Below, piece after piece: positions 7,922-15,871 of a stretch of DNA of 55,489 nucleotides. The position numbers and the translations under genes are program-made. The DNA is from CALCNS01 sp964425745 (GTDB lineage: Bacteria > Bacillota > JAAYKD01): positions 1 through 55,489 of the forward strand of contig CAYRNW010000018.1 in assembly GCA_964425745.1 (NCBI GenBank), read 5' to 3'. Each line of letters opens with the position of its first letter. The first letter of the stretch is position 1. The notes under the pieces were generated by a model, which had not been told where the DNA came from, made no database searches, and saw only the letters and a list, made by a program, of their open reading frames with translations.

Positions 7922-9352
7922 ATGAAAGATACAAAGAGTTTTACGAAAATCATCTCCCTGAGCTTGGCTGCGATTTTGCTGCTGAGCGCGTCGGTGCCCA
8001 GTTTTGCTTCGTCCACACCCCTTGCCTCGACCCCCAAAGAAGAAGTAATTTACGGCATTTTGCAGGCAGATGGCAGCCTTGACCGCGTGGATGTGGTCAA
8101 TAGTTTTGCCGGCGGCAGTGTTGTGGACTATGGCGATTATGCGAATTTGCGCAACCTCACATCGCAGGAAGCGATTAGCCAGACGGAGGATTTGATCCAA
8201 ATTGAAACCGATGCCGAGCGTTTCTTTTATCAGGGTGAATTGAATAACCCGCAACTGCCCTGGAACTTTGAGATTGTATACGCGCTCGATGGTAAGGAAG
8301 TATCGGCAGAAGAGATGGCCGGCAAGAGCGGCAGTTTGGAAATGACGCTGCGGGTGACGCAAAATAAGGACGTTAAGCCCGACTTTTTTGAGTCGTACAT
8401 GCTGCAGATTTCGTTTACGCTGGACCCGGAATTGTGTAAACAGATAGATGCCGCTGCGGCGACGATTGCCAATGCCGGCAAGAACAAACGCCTCGTCTTC
8501 ACGGTGATGCCGGAAAAAGAGGCGGAATTGGTAGTGCGGGCGGAGGTTACTGGCTTTGAAATGGCAGAAGTGGAAATCACCGCTATGCCGTATTCGATGA
8601 GCTTGGAGTTGCCCGATAGTAGCAATTTGACCGCGGGTTTCGCTCCCTTGATCAGCGGAGCGGCTGGGGCGAAGGCAGGAGCAGAACAACTCAGCCAAGG
8701 TATTGCAGCTTTGGCGGGTGGATATGATGCGTTGGCGGTAGGAGCAGGGCAGTTGGCGCAAGGCATGAGCCAGTGGCAACAGCAGGTGGGAGCGCTCAAC
8801 CAAGCGTCTGAGGAGATCCAAGCGGCTTTGGCGCAGTTGAGTCAAGCCATGGAAGCCAGCAGTCCGGCCTTTGTTGAGGCACAGTTGGGGCCGTTGGCAC
8901 CGGCATTGCTGCAAATACAGCAGGGGCTATCTGTTTTGAATGCTCAATATACGCAATTCAATGCCGGCTTAGGTCAAGCGTTTGCGGCTGTCGAACCGAT
9001 GAGCCAGGCTGCCGGGCAATTGCAGGGCGGCTTAGTGCAGGCCAATGCAGGTTTTGCTCCCTTGCAGCAAGGAGCGGCGGGATTGGCGAGTGGGTTAGGG
9101 GAGCTTCATGGGGGCATTGCTCAGATTCCTGCCCGTATGCAAGCGGAAATCGATGCCATGCTTGAGCCTTACACCCCCAGTGACGCCAAAGTGGGCTCCT
9201 TTGTCTCCGATAAGAACACGCAAGTGAGCTTGGTGCAATTCGTGATCAAGACACAAGCAATAGAAATTCCTGCCGAACCCGAAGCAGAAGAGGTTGTCGT
9301 AGCAGCAAAGACCCTCTGGCAGAGAATCGTAGGCTTGTTTATTAAAGAGTAA
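7922..9352 (+). CDS. Secreted heptad-repeat protein, YhgE/Pip-like, MMPL partner
   Basis: This 476-residue exported protein starts 11 bases after the MMPL stop. A clear signal peptide (about 1-30, hydrophobic core IISLSLAAILLLSASVPSF) precedes a beta-rich domain (about 40-240). A long helical segment (about 245-400) follows, full of repeats of the type x-L-x-x-G (AGAEQLSQGIAALAGGYDAL, GAGQLAQG, ASGLGELHGG), the heptads typical of YhgE/Pip-type proteins. The C-terminus has no full membrane helix. ATG at 7922 is preferred over GTG at 7913 because TAGGAG lies 8 bases before it. Role inferred from pairing: extracytoplasmic partner of the exporter. It ends at a REP pair. Confidence 0.8.
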   Translation: MKDTKSFTKIISLSLAAILLLSASVPSFASSTPLASTPKEEVIYGILQADGSLDRVDVVNSFAGGSVVDYGDYANLRNLTSQEAISQTEDLIQIETDAERFFYQGELNNPQLPWNFEIVYALDGKEVSAEEMAGKSGSLEMTLRVTQNKDVKPDFFESYMLQISFTLDPELCKQIDAAAATIANAGKNKRLVFTVMPEKEAELVVRAEVTGFEMAEVEITAMPYSMSLELPDSSNLTAGFAPLISGAAGAKAGAEQLSQGIAALAGGYDALAVGAGQLAQGMSQWQQQVGALNQASEEIQAALAQLSQAMEASSPAFVEAQLGPLAPALLQIQQGLSVLNAQYTQFNAGLGQAFAAVEPMSQAAGQLQGGLVQANAGFAPLQQGAAGLASGLGELHGGIAQIPARMQAEIDAMLEPYTPSDAKVGSFVSDKNTQVSLVQFVIKTQAIEIPAEPEAEEVVVAAKTLWQRIVGLFIKE

Positions 9353-9354
9353 AG

Positions 9355-9422
9355 ATTTCGCACTCGGGGTCAGACCCCACTGCGAAGTATTTACCACCGG
9401 GGTCAGACCCCGGTGCGAAATA
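9355..9422. repeat. REP-like palindrome pair
   Basis: The first copy is ATTTCGCACTCGGGGTCAGA..CCCCACTGCGAAG (9355-9386). The second (about 9396-9421) lacks the left TTTCGCA arm but keeps CACCGGGGTCAGACCCCGGTG followed by CGAAAT. The pair lies between the YhgE-like stop and the terminator at 9426. Confidence 0.8.
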
Positions 9423-9425
9423 TGC

Positions 9426-9466
9426 AAAAGATGGATACTCGTAAGACGTACGAGTATCCATCTTTA
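9426..9466. terminator. Rho-independent terminator, convergent genes
   Basis: A perfect 17-bp stem, AAAGATGGATACTCGTA pairing with TACGAGTATCCATCTTT around AGACG, is followed by ATATTTA. It lies between the rightward MMPL operon and the leftward phosphatase gene. Confidence 0.9.
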
Positions 9467-9497
9467 TATTTAGCTGCAGCCGCGCAACAACCACCCG

Positions 9498-10184
9498 CTA
9501 CTCTTTGCTCACATAATCCCTGCCCAGTTCGTCTTTGCGCACTTTCAATACATAATCGAAGCGGTCAAAGTCCGTGCACAACTCGAAATCCTGCGGGGGA
9601 GAGAACGATGCATTTTCAGGCTTGAAGAAGCGAGCACCCTCGCCATCCCTTAACACCGCCACCGCCTCGGCTTTGTTAAACGCCGTGCCCTCTAGCAAAC
9701 TCTTGATATACTCGGCGCAATAGGTGTCTTCCGGCGCGGGGTGGATGTTTTCCTTGCCCATACACACCAAACTCACCTGCGCGGGGTTTTGTTTGGCGAT
9801 ATAATCTGCTGTCGCCTTAGCATTGACCAACGCACCTACCAAAATCTCCTCGGCTTGCACCGCGGCTACAATACCTTGGGTACCAGCGCTGGTACTCTGG
9901 ACCAAGGTTTTACCCCGCAAGTCCTGCAAGCTCATTTCGTAAGGCGAGTTACCGAAGTCGAAGCCCGGCATCTTCTTGGAATGCCTCTCACCGGCCAATA
10001 ACCAGCCCGGATTCTCAGCTTTTAGGGCCAAGGCAGCATCAACCTCGGGAACAGGATAGATTCGTTCCACGCCCTTGTAAAACGCCCAGCATTCCGTGGT
10101 GTAGGCGCGAAAAACATCGATGATTACCGCGATCCCTTTGGCCTGTGCAGCACCCGCCGTCAAATGCAAAATTTCTATGTTCAA
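9498..10184 (-). CDS. comB: 2-phosphosulfolactate phosphatase family protein (ComB)
   Basis: This 228-residue protein of the ComB family carries IAVIIDVFRAYTTECWAF near the N-terminus, LLAGERH and FDFGNSPYEM, then KTLVQSTSAGTQGI and LVCMGKE, all family hallmarks. The reaction known for archaeal ComB is Mg-dependent dephosphorylation of 2-phosphosulfolactate in coenzyme M synthesis. Bacterial homologues are common where coenzyme M is not made, so the true substrate here is uncertain. The start is TTG at 10184 with GAGGGGG eight bases upstream. It is monocistronic between a terminator and a REP1/REP2 composite. Confidence 0.85.
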   Translation of the reverse strand: MNIEILHLTAGAAQAKGIAVIIDVFRAYTTECWAFYKGVERIYPVPEVDAALALKAENPGWLLAGERHSKKMPGFDFGNSPYEMSLQDLRGKTLVQSTSAGTQGIVAAVQAEEILVGALVNAKATADYIAKQNPAQVSLVCMGKENIHPAPEDTYCAEYIKSLLEGTAFNKAEAVAVLRDGEGARFFKPENASFSPPQDFELCTDFDRFDYVLKVRKDELGRDYVSKE

Positions 10185-10245
10185 TGTGGAACCCCCTCAA
10201 ACTCATTTACCATTTAATTCCGTAAGTGTGTAAGAAATCCTGCTT

Positions 10246-10313
10246 ATTTCGCAGAAGGGGTCAGACCCCTAATGCGAAATATTTCAAGGTGGGGACTGTC
10301 CCCACCTTGAAAT
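10246..10313. repeat. Composite of REP1 and REP2 palindromes
   Basis: REP1 (10246-10280) has the form ATTTCGCAGAAGGGGTCAG..CCCCTAATGCGAAAT. REP2 (10281-10313) is a perfect 33-bp palindrome with 16-base arms ATTTCAAGGTGGGGAC around a central T. The two abut with no spacer. The same order and abutment recur at 13782-13848. The composite lies upstream of the comB-type gene. Confidence 0.9.
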
Positions 10314-10320
10314 ATTACAA

Positions 10321-10367
10321 TCGGAGTCGACGCACGCTTTCTCTACAAAGCGGTTACCCTCTTAAAA
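10321..10367. repeat. REP3-like degenerate element
   Basis: This sequence of the form CGGAGTCGACGCACGCTTT-ctctac-AAAGCGGTTACCCTC resembles the middle of the REP3 class (inner stem followed by TTACCCT). It lies between the REP1/REP2 composite and the terminator at 10377. Confidence 0.4.
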
Positions 10368-10376
10368 TGCCAACAT

Positions 10377-10402
10377 AAAAAAGCCGGCGAACCGGCTTTT
10401 TT
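10377..10402. terminator. Terminator of the four-gene membrane operon
   Basis: The hairpin AAGCCGG-CGAA-CCGGCTT is flanked by A and T runs on both sides, so it can act in either direction. It sits 8 bases after the stop codon of the last gene (10411-11070, leftward). Confidence 0.9.
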
Positions 10403-10410
10403 ATTAAAGC

Positions 10411-11070
10411 TTATAGTAAATGCAGCCAATCGACGAACAAGAATTCGAGTCGGCCAAGGAATAAGGAAACACGACTCATAACTGTAGAACCAAAGGAGTA
10501 ACCGAAGGCGATCATCATGAACACCCGCGCCGCTCCACTGACTCGTGACAACGGTCCTTTAAGCTGCACGCTGAAGAAGAAGTAGACCATGGTCAATAAC
10601 AGCGCCATTACGAAGATGATATTGTTAAATGTGGTTTGTAAATTGAACCCATTGCTACCAACCACCCATAAATCTTTAAAAGAGCTAGTAACATTGGTAA
10701 ACAGCGGCATTGCGGTACGAATGGTTAATGCATAACCGGCATTATAACCCAACCACAGCGCCATCGGTATTCTTGAAATCCAAGTAAATTTCTTGAAAGG
10801 TTGGAAGTAAATGAGCAGACCAATCGCAATTGCAATCAGCTCCCACCAATGACCCTTTTCGATCATATTCACTTGAATCCCTGGCTTTATCGTATTAGCA
10901 AAAGTTGTTACCAAACCGTGAGCGGCAGCTGCTCCTACGAAAACATGTTCGCAAAAGCGATATACAGGGTTCTCTTTATACAAAATGCTCAAGATACCCA
11001 AAGTCATTAAGCCGCCGATAAACAACCCCAAAGGTTGTAAAGAATCAACAAATTCGGGGGATATCGTCAT
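10411..11070 (-). CDS. Uncharacterised multi-pass membrane protein (operon gene 4)
   Basis: This 219-residue integral membrane protein has about six hydrophobic segments (near 12-32, 40-60, 75-95, 105-125, 148-168 and 180-200) and short polar links such as KENPVYRFCEHVFVG and KKFTWISR. I do not recognise a named family. It is the last of four tightly spaced leftward genes. Its SD, AAAGGAGG, begins right after the stop of the previous gene and lies 9 bases before the ATG. Co-translation and shared membrane location suggest a subunit of one complex with the DUF6754 protein. No catalytic motif is visible. Confidence 0.8.
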   Translation of the reverse strand: MTISPEFVDSLQPLGLFIGGLMTLGILSILYKENPVYRFCEHVFVGAAAAHGLVTTFANTIKPGIQVNMIEKGHWWELIAIAIGLLIYFQPFKKFTWISRIPMALWLGYNAGYALTIRTAMPLFTNVTSSFKDLWVVGSNGFNLQTTFNNIIFVMALLLTMVYFFFSVQLKGPLSRVSGAARVFMMIAFGYSFGSTVMSRVSLFLGRLEFLFVDWLHLL

Positions 11071-11086
11071 TATTTTCTTCCTCCTT

Positions 11087-11932
11087 TCATTTCCTGTTCT
11101 GTAATTCGGTTCGTTTGGTCAGTAAATAACCAATGTTACCGATGATCATGAAAGCGATAATCGTAATGTGCGCCAGCCCTTGTGAGTCCATCCCCTTGGT
11201 GGCACTCCCAGGCACGCCAACCAGTTTTTCTAATTGAGCAGCACCATTCATACCACCGACAACACCTTGTAACAACCCAGCATCGTATTTCACCAATTGG
11301 TTCGGTAACTCTACACCAGTTCCGCCACAGATGATTTTGTCGACTTCGCCTTGTGAACGCCAGACCGCAATGTAGTCGTCACTTCCGGGGCTTCCGCTAT
11401 CGAAAACGATAACGAGGTCAATGTCACTGGCTTTTTCAAAATGCTGCATGATTGGCTTATCGGACAATTTATTGCCGTAATGATCCCGGTCGGACATAGC
11501 TTCAACAACACTGGAACGCACCGCTTCCATCGTGGAGTTGAAACTGGGGCGATATCCAAAGATTACGTAATTTTCACCATTGACCGCACCCGTTTCCTCA
11601 AAGACCCCTTGCAGCCAATTGTGTGCTGTAGTACAACCATCGGCAAAAGCGGATCCAATGTAAACATAATGCCCTTTTTGCAAGGCTAAGCGAACAAAGG
11701 AGATCAACATCGGCTTGATTTCAGCAACTTGCGAAGCCGAATACTCACAGCCAACCCAAATGACGGATCCTTCAGGTAGCTCATTGACAACGTTATAAGC
11801 ATCCTGCACGTAGTTTTCAATGTTGATCGGTAAGCCTAAGGTAAAGAACATCGGCATCGCCATCGATAAAAGAAGGACGGCATAGATGACACGGCGATCG
11901 ATTTGATACATAACTTTTAAAATTTTCTGCAC
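11087..11932 (-). CDS. Membrane-anchored extracytoplasmic protein of unknown function (operon gene 3)
   Basis: About 281 residues. An N-terminal helix (VIYAVLLLSMAMPMFFTLGL) precedes an extracytoplasmic alpha/beta domain of roughly 210 residues, and a C-terminal helix (AHITIIAFMIIGNIGYLL) closes the chain. The domain alternates hydrophobic strands (GSVIWVGCEYSASQ, HYVYIGSAFADG, IDLVIVFDSGSPG, KIICGGTGVELP) with helices, suggesting a Rossmann-like fold, but I recognise no family. GTG at 11932 is chosen because AAGGAGG, overlapping the previous stop, is 7 bases before it; an in-frame GTG at 11956 is possible. It is translationally coupled to its neighbours. Confidence 0.75.
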   Translation of the reverse strand: MQKILKVMYQIDRRVIYAVLLLSMAMPMFFTLGLPINIENYVQDAYNVVNELPEGSVIWVGCEYSASQVAEIKPMLISFVRLALQKGHYVYIGSAFADGCTTAHNWLQGVFEETGAVNGENYVIFGYRPSFNSTMEAVRSSVVEAMSDRDHYGNKLSDKPIMQHFEKASDIDLVIVFDSGSPGSDDYIAVWRSQGEVDKIICGGTGVELPNQLVKYDAGLLQGVVGGMNGAAQLEKLVGVPGSATKGMDSQGLAHITIIAFMIIGNIGYLLTKRTELQNRK

Positions 11933-11945
11933 CTGTAATCCCTCC

Positions 11946-12575
11946 TTACTCTCCACCGCTTAAGTGACCCCGTTCAATACCGATCAGGTTACGCATACTC
12001 TGGGTTAGAGCACCCAACGTTAACCCAATAGACATTGCCCGAAGCACAGGAGTGTTGATATTGGCACCGATCCAACTCGATAAAGTGGGGAAACCGCCCC
12101 AAATAGCTTGTCCAATTGGCACTGCGCCTAGCATAACAATTACCGATGTGAGCAATAACATGGTGGCATCGATGCTTCTCACCCGGAAAGACCGGTAGGC
12201 TGCAGAACCAATGTAGAATGCTAACACAGAATACATGGTCGCACTCAAATTCAAGAGGATGTTGTTGTAGAAAAACAGATAGAAAGGATCGCTGTTGTGC
12301 TTCTTCATCAGCAAGCCAACAATGGCGAACCAGAAGAATGATACCAAAAGCACAATGCTGAAAAAGTAGGATTGTCGTTTGCCTGAAATGCGCCTTCCAT
12401 GAACTCGGATGACATTAACGGCGCCTAAACCAACAGCCCAGGCAGTTGAAACGGTGACCGCACGAGCCAGATAATTCTGAACAAAATTATATAAGAAGTC
12501 CGATTGAATATAGGACTGCAGAATCATAATAGCACCGGCCACAAAAGTGATGACTAACGGAATTGTTTTTCGCAT
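11946..12575 (-). CDS. Uncharacterised multi-pass membrane protein (operon gene 2)
   Basis: This 209-residue protein has about six hydrophobic segments: IPLVITFVAGAIMILQSYI at the N-terminus, then around 38-55, 68-92, 100-122, 133-155 and a final weaker one. A basic cytoplasmic link, RVHGRRISGKRQS, follows the second. No family is recognised. The ATG has AGGAGGAG 7 bases upstream, starting right after the stop of the DUF6754 gene, so the two are coupled. Probable partner of the other three products; nothing in the sequence indicates a transported substrate. Confidence 0.78.
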   Translation of the reverse strand: MRKTIPLVITFVAGAIMILQSYIQSDFLYNFVQNYLARAVTVSTAWAVGLGAVNVIRVHGRRISGKRQSYFFSIVLLVSFFWFAIVGLLMKKHNSDPFYLFFYNNILLNLSATMYSVLAFYIGSAAYRSFRVRSIDATMLLLTSVIVMLGAVPIGQAIWGGFPTLSSWIGANINTPVLRAMSIGLTLGALTQSMRNLIGIERGHLSGGE

Positions 12576-12587
12576 ATCTTACTCCTC

Positions 12588-13415
12588 CTAATACAGGGTC
12601 AGCAACTGATTAATCAGTTTACTGCCGAACGTAGAGAATAAGACTCCCAAAATAATGATCACAACTAAGCCTTGCTTCATATAATCCTGGACTAATAAGG
12701 TGGCGGTTTTGATGCGATCCTGAGTCAAGTAAGCACTGGCAACATAGAGTTCTTCTGCCAACAGGGTATAGTCGCAAGCGGCAATAAAGAATGGTGTTTG
12801 TACGTTGTTACTGGTTCCAGCGATTTGGATTGCACCGATTTGAGTTCCGGCTTCTGCAAAAATCAACGATTCTGCAAGGAAATGACCGATCAGCATATTG
12901 GCAGCGACTTCTTCACGTTGAATAATACCAACACAACCAGTCGCAAAACCGAATTGCTGTTCCGACAAGAAGCGAACATCATCGGGTCGATAAGCATCGG
13001 GTTTACCCACTTCAATATAGGCTTGTTTGATAACTTCTTCTGCAACGGGAAGAACGATTGCATAACGCATAACCGTGATCATCCGTGTATCGTATTGTGC
13101 GACTCTTCTGGAAACATAACTAAGAACAGATAGAGAGGAGAAGGTCGGAGCGGTGAAGGCTCCCATACCCAAGTTATACATGACTGGCTTGCCCATTTCG
13201 GTTGCGCGGCCTATCGCTTCGTCCATTGCGTCTAAACCAGCAACTCGTCGAAGTTTAGGCATAGGTAGAGTGCCTCTGGCGCGGTTGATCATGACTCCAA
13301 GAGAGATGGAGAAGAGGAGGAAGAAGATAAAGGTAGTGAGGCCTAAATGGTTGTTGGAATCGGTTTGAAGCCATGAACCAAAAATACTATTCATGGTCTC
13401 TTTCAAGGCATCCAT
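12588..13415 (-). CDS. DUF6754 domain membrane protein (operon gene 1)
   Basis: This 275-residue protein has one N-terminal helix (TTFIFFLLFSISLGVMI, about 26-43) and one C-terminal helix (LVVIIILGVLFSTFGSKLI). Between them lies a soluble domain matching my recollection of the DUF6754 family: GKPVMYNLGMGAF, SSLSVLSYVSRRVAQYD, a conserved stretch around VRFLSEQQFGFATGCVGII and IGAIQIAGTSNNVQTPFFIA. The function is unknown. It is first in the operon, downstream of the strong promoter at 13498-13526. The ATG follows AGAAAGAAGGGG. Confidence 0.8.
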   Translation of the reverse strand: MDALKETMNSIFGSWLQTDSNNHLGLTTFIFFLLFSISLGVMINRARGTLPMPKLRRVAGLDAMDEAIGRATEMGKPVMYNLGMGAFTAPTFSSLSVLSYVSRRVAQYDTRMITVMRYAIVLPVAEEVIKQAYIEVGKPDAYRPDDVRFLSEQQFGFATGCVGIIQREEVAANMLIGHFLAESLIFAEAGTQIGAIQIAGTSNNVQTPFFIAACDYTLLAEELYVASAYLTQDRIKTATLLVQDYMKQGLVVIIILGVLFSTFGSKLINQLLTLY

Positions 13416-13497
13416 AAATCATACCCCTTCTTTCTAAATAGATTGAAATACAAGCGATACTGTAGAAATTTGGGAATATTTTCACCTCCTTAGGGGG

Positions 13498-13526
13498 ATT
13501 ATAATAAATAAATGTAGGAAAGTCAA
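13498..13526 (-). promoter_or_regulatory. Promoter of the DUF6754 operon
   Basis: On the minus strand, -35 TTGACT (13521-13526) and -10 TATAAT (13498-13503) are separated by exactly 17 bp, a near-consensus housekeeping promoter. Just after the start point the transcript contains AAGGAGGTG, an unusually good SD about 70 bases upstream of the gene, with no convincing small ORF behind it. The leader to the ATG is about 75 bases. Confidence 0.8.
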
Positions 13527-13638
13527 TTCGGCCGACATCGGAATATCCGTTGTGCGAAATAAAATATTATGATGAAATTACCAAAATGCTGTAAAATTAA
13601 GATTGATAAGTAGACACCTAATTAAATTCAAAAAAAGA

Positions 13639-13675
13639 ATAAGCATCTCTGAATGGGATGTTCAGAGATGCTTAG
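13639..13675 (-). terminator. Terminator of the sigma/anti-sigma operon
   Basis: The perfect 14-bp stem TAAGCATCTCTGAA / TTCAGAGATGCTTA with a 7-base loop is followed on the minus strand by ATTCTTTTTTTG. It lies about 200 bases after the stop of the leftward anti-sigma gene, beyond the REP1/REP2 composite. Confidence 0.85.
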
Positions 13676-13781
13676 ATGGCTTATTAAATAGATTAAGGTG
13701 GTAAAAATCTAAAAATTGTAACTTTATCTGTAACCGAAGAATAAATCAAAGAAAAGTAACAAAAAAATATTTTTTCCTTTG

Positions 13782-13848
13782 ATTTCGCAGTGGGGTCTGA
13801 CCCCTAGTGCGAAATATTTCAAGGTGGGGACTGTCCCTACCTTGAAAT
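13782..13848. repeat. Composite of REP1 and REP2 palindromes
   Basis: REP1 (13782-13815, arms ATTTCGCA / TGCGAAAT, core GGGGTCTGACCCC) abuts REP2 (13816-13848, ATTTCAAGGTGGGGACTG..CCTACCTTGAAAT). The order matches 10246-10313. A stray third arm, ACCTTGAAATTTTCCCC, follows at 13851. On the minus strand it lies between the anti-sigma stop and its terminator. Confidence 0.9.
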
Positions 13849-13872
13849 TACACCTTGAAATTTTCCCCGTAA

Positions 13873-15180
13873 CTACTTCAACTCAATTACAAGCTCCACT
13901 TCCTCGGTGCTCGCGTGCGAGTAGGTGGGGGAGAGCCAGACGAGGTTGCCCTCGTAGCCGTCTAAGTCGAAGTATTGGTAGAACCAGCCCTCATTTATCG
14001 GCAAGGCCTCGTAGCGCGGCGTCGCCATCATGCTGCCAATACGGTATTCCGTCCCATTGGCATCGTAGTAATCGCGGAAGAATACCTCATGCAGCGTCCC
14101 GGCTTGCAACTCTTGCACCCGCACCACCACACGTCGGCTTCCATCGACCACGCTGACATCGACCAATTCCACACCCTCGGGCAACTCTGCCTCTTTGGCT
14201 GCCAAATCCACACGCACCTGCTGCATCGATTTATCCAACCAGCGCGCACCCGTCACCTGCAACGTCAACGACTCGGCCTCATAGAAATAGGGGCTATCGG
14301 CTCTAAAACTCACCATTTTTGGCTCGTCCGCATCCCCGGTTGCCGTCACGCCGTTGTGCACGGTGCTGAACTCCGCACCCGCATCGGTGGTCAGCGTGAA
14401 GTCCAAACCGCGCAGCCAGGCCGAATTCGCCGCGTCATCTTTCACCAACAACCGCAGCTGGGTCGGATACAGCTCCACTCGGCTCAAGGTCAACCTCTGC
14501 CCATCCAATTCCAAAACGCGGTCCAATTCAAACCCCTTGACTGGCGCAATCTTGCTTGGGTCCACTTGCAACCGGATAGCGAACGTCGCAGCCGTTTCAT
14601 CCTGCTCCGCCCCACGAACCTGGGCTTGCATTTCTAGCAGCACTTCTGTGGGCACATCCAAGTCCACCATATCGAGACGAACAAAGTGCAATTCAGCATC
14701 CTCATCCATATCGTATTGCGATACCACGCCTTGCAAAGGCTCACTGCTCTCAACATCGAGCAAAGCCGGTTGCATCTCTAAGGCGCGATTCTTGGCATCG
14801 GTGACTCGGTAAAACACATTCAATTGCTTCTGATCGGCAATCAAGTATTCCACCGTCAGGGTCACGCCGTTTTGACTTTGTTGCTCGTAGACTTCCTGCA
14901 CATAGTCGTGTTCCACCGCGACCTGCAACGACCGATGAAAAGTCACCGCCGCCGCTAACTCACGCAACACCGGCACCTTGGAACAAGCCTCGGCAACACC
15001 AGCGTTAAAATTGACCAATATCACAAAGCTCAAACAAGCGGCCACTACACCGATAGTCGGTCGCCACAGCCATTGTTCACGGCGTCTGCGCGAAATGGCG
15101 CGGCGGAGGCTATCTTTTTCTCTCAGATTCGGCGTTTCAAGCTCGTTCAGCAACGCCTGGTATTCCTGCTTACGATCCAT
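13873..15180 (-). CDS. Membrane anti-sigma-like protein, DUF4179 type
   Basis: This 435-residue protein is the partner of the ECF sigma factor just upstream. A short cytoplasmic N-terminus (about 1-55, rich in K/R/E: LRRAISRRRREQW) precedes one membrane helix (TIGVVAACLSFVILVNFNAG), then a DUF4179-like segment (VEACSKVPVLRELAAAVTFH) and a large beta-rich extracytoplasmic domain. This is the RsiV/RsgI-like layout in which a sensor domain outside holds the sigma factor inside. ATG at 15180 has GAGGAGGG five bases before it and overlaps the sigma gene by 11 bp. The signal sensed is unknown. Confidence 0.82.
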   Translation of the reverse strand: MDRKQEYQALLNELETPNLREKDSLRRAISRRRREQWLWRPTIGVVAACLSFVILVNFNAGVAEACSKVPVLRELAAAVTFHRSLQVAVEHDYVQEVYEQQSQNGVTLTVEYLIADQKQLNVFYRVTDAKNRALEMQPALLDVESSEPLQGVVSQYDMDEDAELHFVRLDMVDLDVPTEVLLEMQAQVRGAEQDETAATFAIRLQVDPSKIAPVKGFELDRVLELDGQRLTLSRVELYPTQLRLLVKDDAANSAWLRGLDFTLTTDAGAEFSTVHNGVTATGDADEPKMVSFRADSPYFYEAESLTLQVTGARWLDKSMQQVRVDLAAKEAELPEGVELVDVSVVDGSRRVVVRVQELQAGTLHEVFFRDYYDANGTEYRIGSMMATPRYEALPINEGWFYQYFDLDGYEGNLVWLSPTYSHASTEEVELVIELK

Positions 15181-15646
15181 AAGAACCCTCCTCACTTAAG
15201 TCTAGTCGGAGCAAAGTCAGTGCTCTGCGTTGCCGGGTGGCGACTGTGCCGAGTGGCAACTGCAAAATATCGGCGGTTTCGCGCAGGGTGTATCCGGTAA
15301 AATAGCGGGGGATTAGCACTTGTTTCAGCTCCGGAGGTAATCGGCGGATCGCTTCCTTTAAGGGAAGGGCATCGAATTGCTCCACCGCCGTCTCGGGCAG
15401 CGTTTCCAGTGGAGCCATTCGCCCGCGTCTTTTCCGCTCGTTGCTGCACTCATTCAATAGAATGCGTGTAATCCAGGTGGTGAAAAACTCCTCCTGCTGC
15501 AACTTCCCACAAGCCTTGAGGGCTTTATACACCGTTTCGTCTAATACTTCCACCGCAGTCGAGGGCTCGCCCGTATACAAAAGTGCTGTTTTGTATAAAC
15601 GATGGCGAATCTGCTCGACGTTCTGCGCAAACGTATCCATGTCCAC
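15170..15646 (-). CDS. ECF RNA polymerase sigma factor
   Basis: This 158-residue sigma-70-family factor has region 2 (about 10-75: LYKTALLYTG, then EEFFTTWITRILLNECSNERKR) and region 4 (about 100-150: LPPELKQVLIPRYFTGYTLRETADILQLPLGTVATRQRRAL, a helix-turn-helix). It lacks region 3, as ECF factors do. GTG at 15646 is used (AGGAG ten bases upstream); ATG two codons later is an alternative. It overlaps the anti-sigma gene, so the two are co-expressed and probably autoregulated. The regulon cannot be seen here. Confidence 0.9.
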   Translation of the reverse strand: MDMDTFAQNVEQIRHRLYKTALLYTGEPSTAVEVLDETVYKALKACGKLQQEEFFTTWITRILLNECSNERKRRGRMAPLETLPETAVEQFDALPLKEAIRRLPPELKQVLIPRYFTGYTLRETADILQLPLGTVATRQRRALTLLRLDLSEEGSYGS

Positions 15647-15755
15647 GCTGACATCACTCCTTTCGTTGAATCGCGATTCATTGATTAGACTCTAAGAGTG
15701 AGGGGTTTTATTTCTCCTGACATAATATGACACCAATTGGCAAAATCCTTCCTTT

Positions 15756-15820
15756 TTTCAAGGTAGGGACAGTCCCTACCTTGAAATTTCGCACGAGGGG
15801 TCAGACCCCACCCTGTAAAT
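15756..15820. repeat. REP2 followed by a chimeric REP1
   Basis: REP2 (15756-15786) is TTTCAAGGTAGGGAC-A-GTCCC..CCTTGAAA. The next element begins as REP1 (ATTTCGCACGAGGGGTCAG, 15786 on) but ends ACCCTGTAAAT, the right arm of the REP3 class, so its two arms no longer pair. Confidence 0.8.
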
Positions 15821-15842
15821 TTACCTGATCCCCACCTCCCAC

Positions 15843-15871
15843 TTGACAAATATCGCAAAAAATCATATATT
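15843..15871 (+). promoter_or_regulatory. Promoter of the RhuM pseudogene module
   Basis: TTGACA (15843-15848) and TATATT (15866-15871) with a 17-bp spacer. The -10 is the first part of the L repeat, which is also found at 17981-18046. Confidence 0.6.

Noticed and set aside
7661..8914. 417-codon leftward ORF opposite the MMPL and YhgE-like genes
   Set aside because: Mirror of two convincing rightward genes; residue usage (very high H, R, Q) is that of a shadow frame and no family pattern is seen.
9498..10184. Coenzyme M biosynthesis pathway
   Set aside because: Only the ComB-type gene is present; ComA, ComC and ComDE-type genes are absent and bacterial ComB homologues occur without the pathway.
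13975..14812. Rightward ORFs opposite the anti-sigma gene
   Set aside because: Antisense to a gene with clear DUF4179 architecture; no SD.
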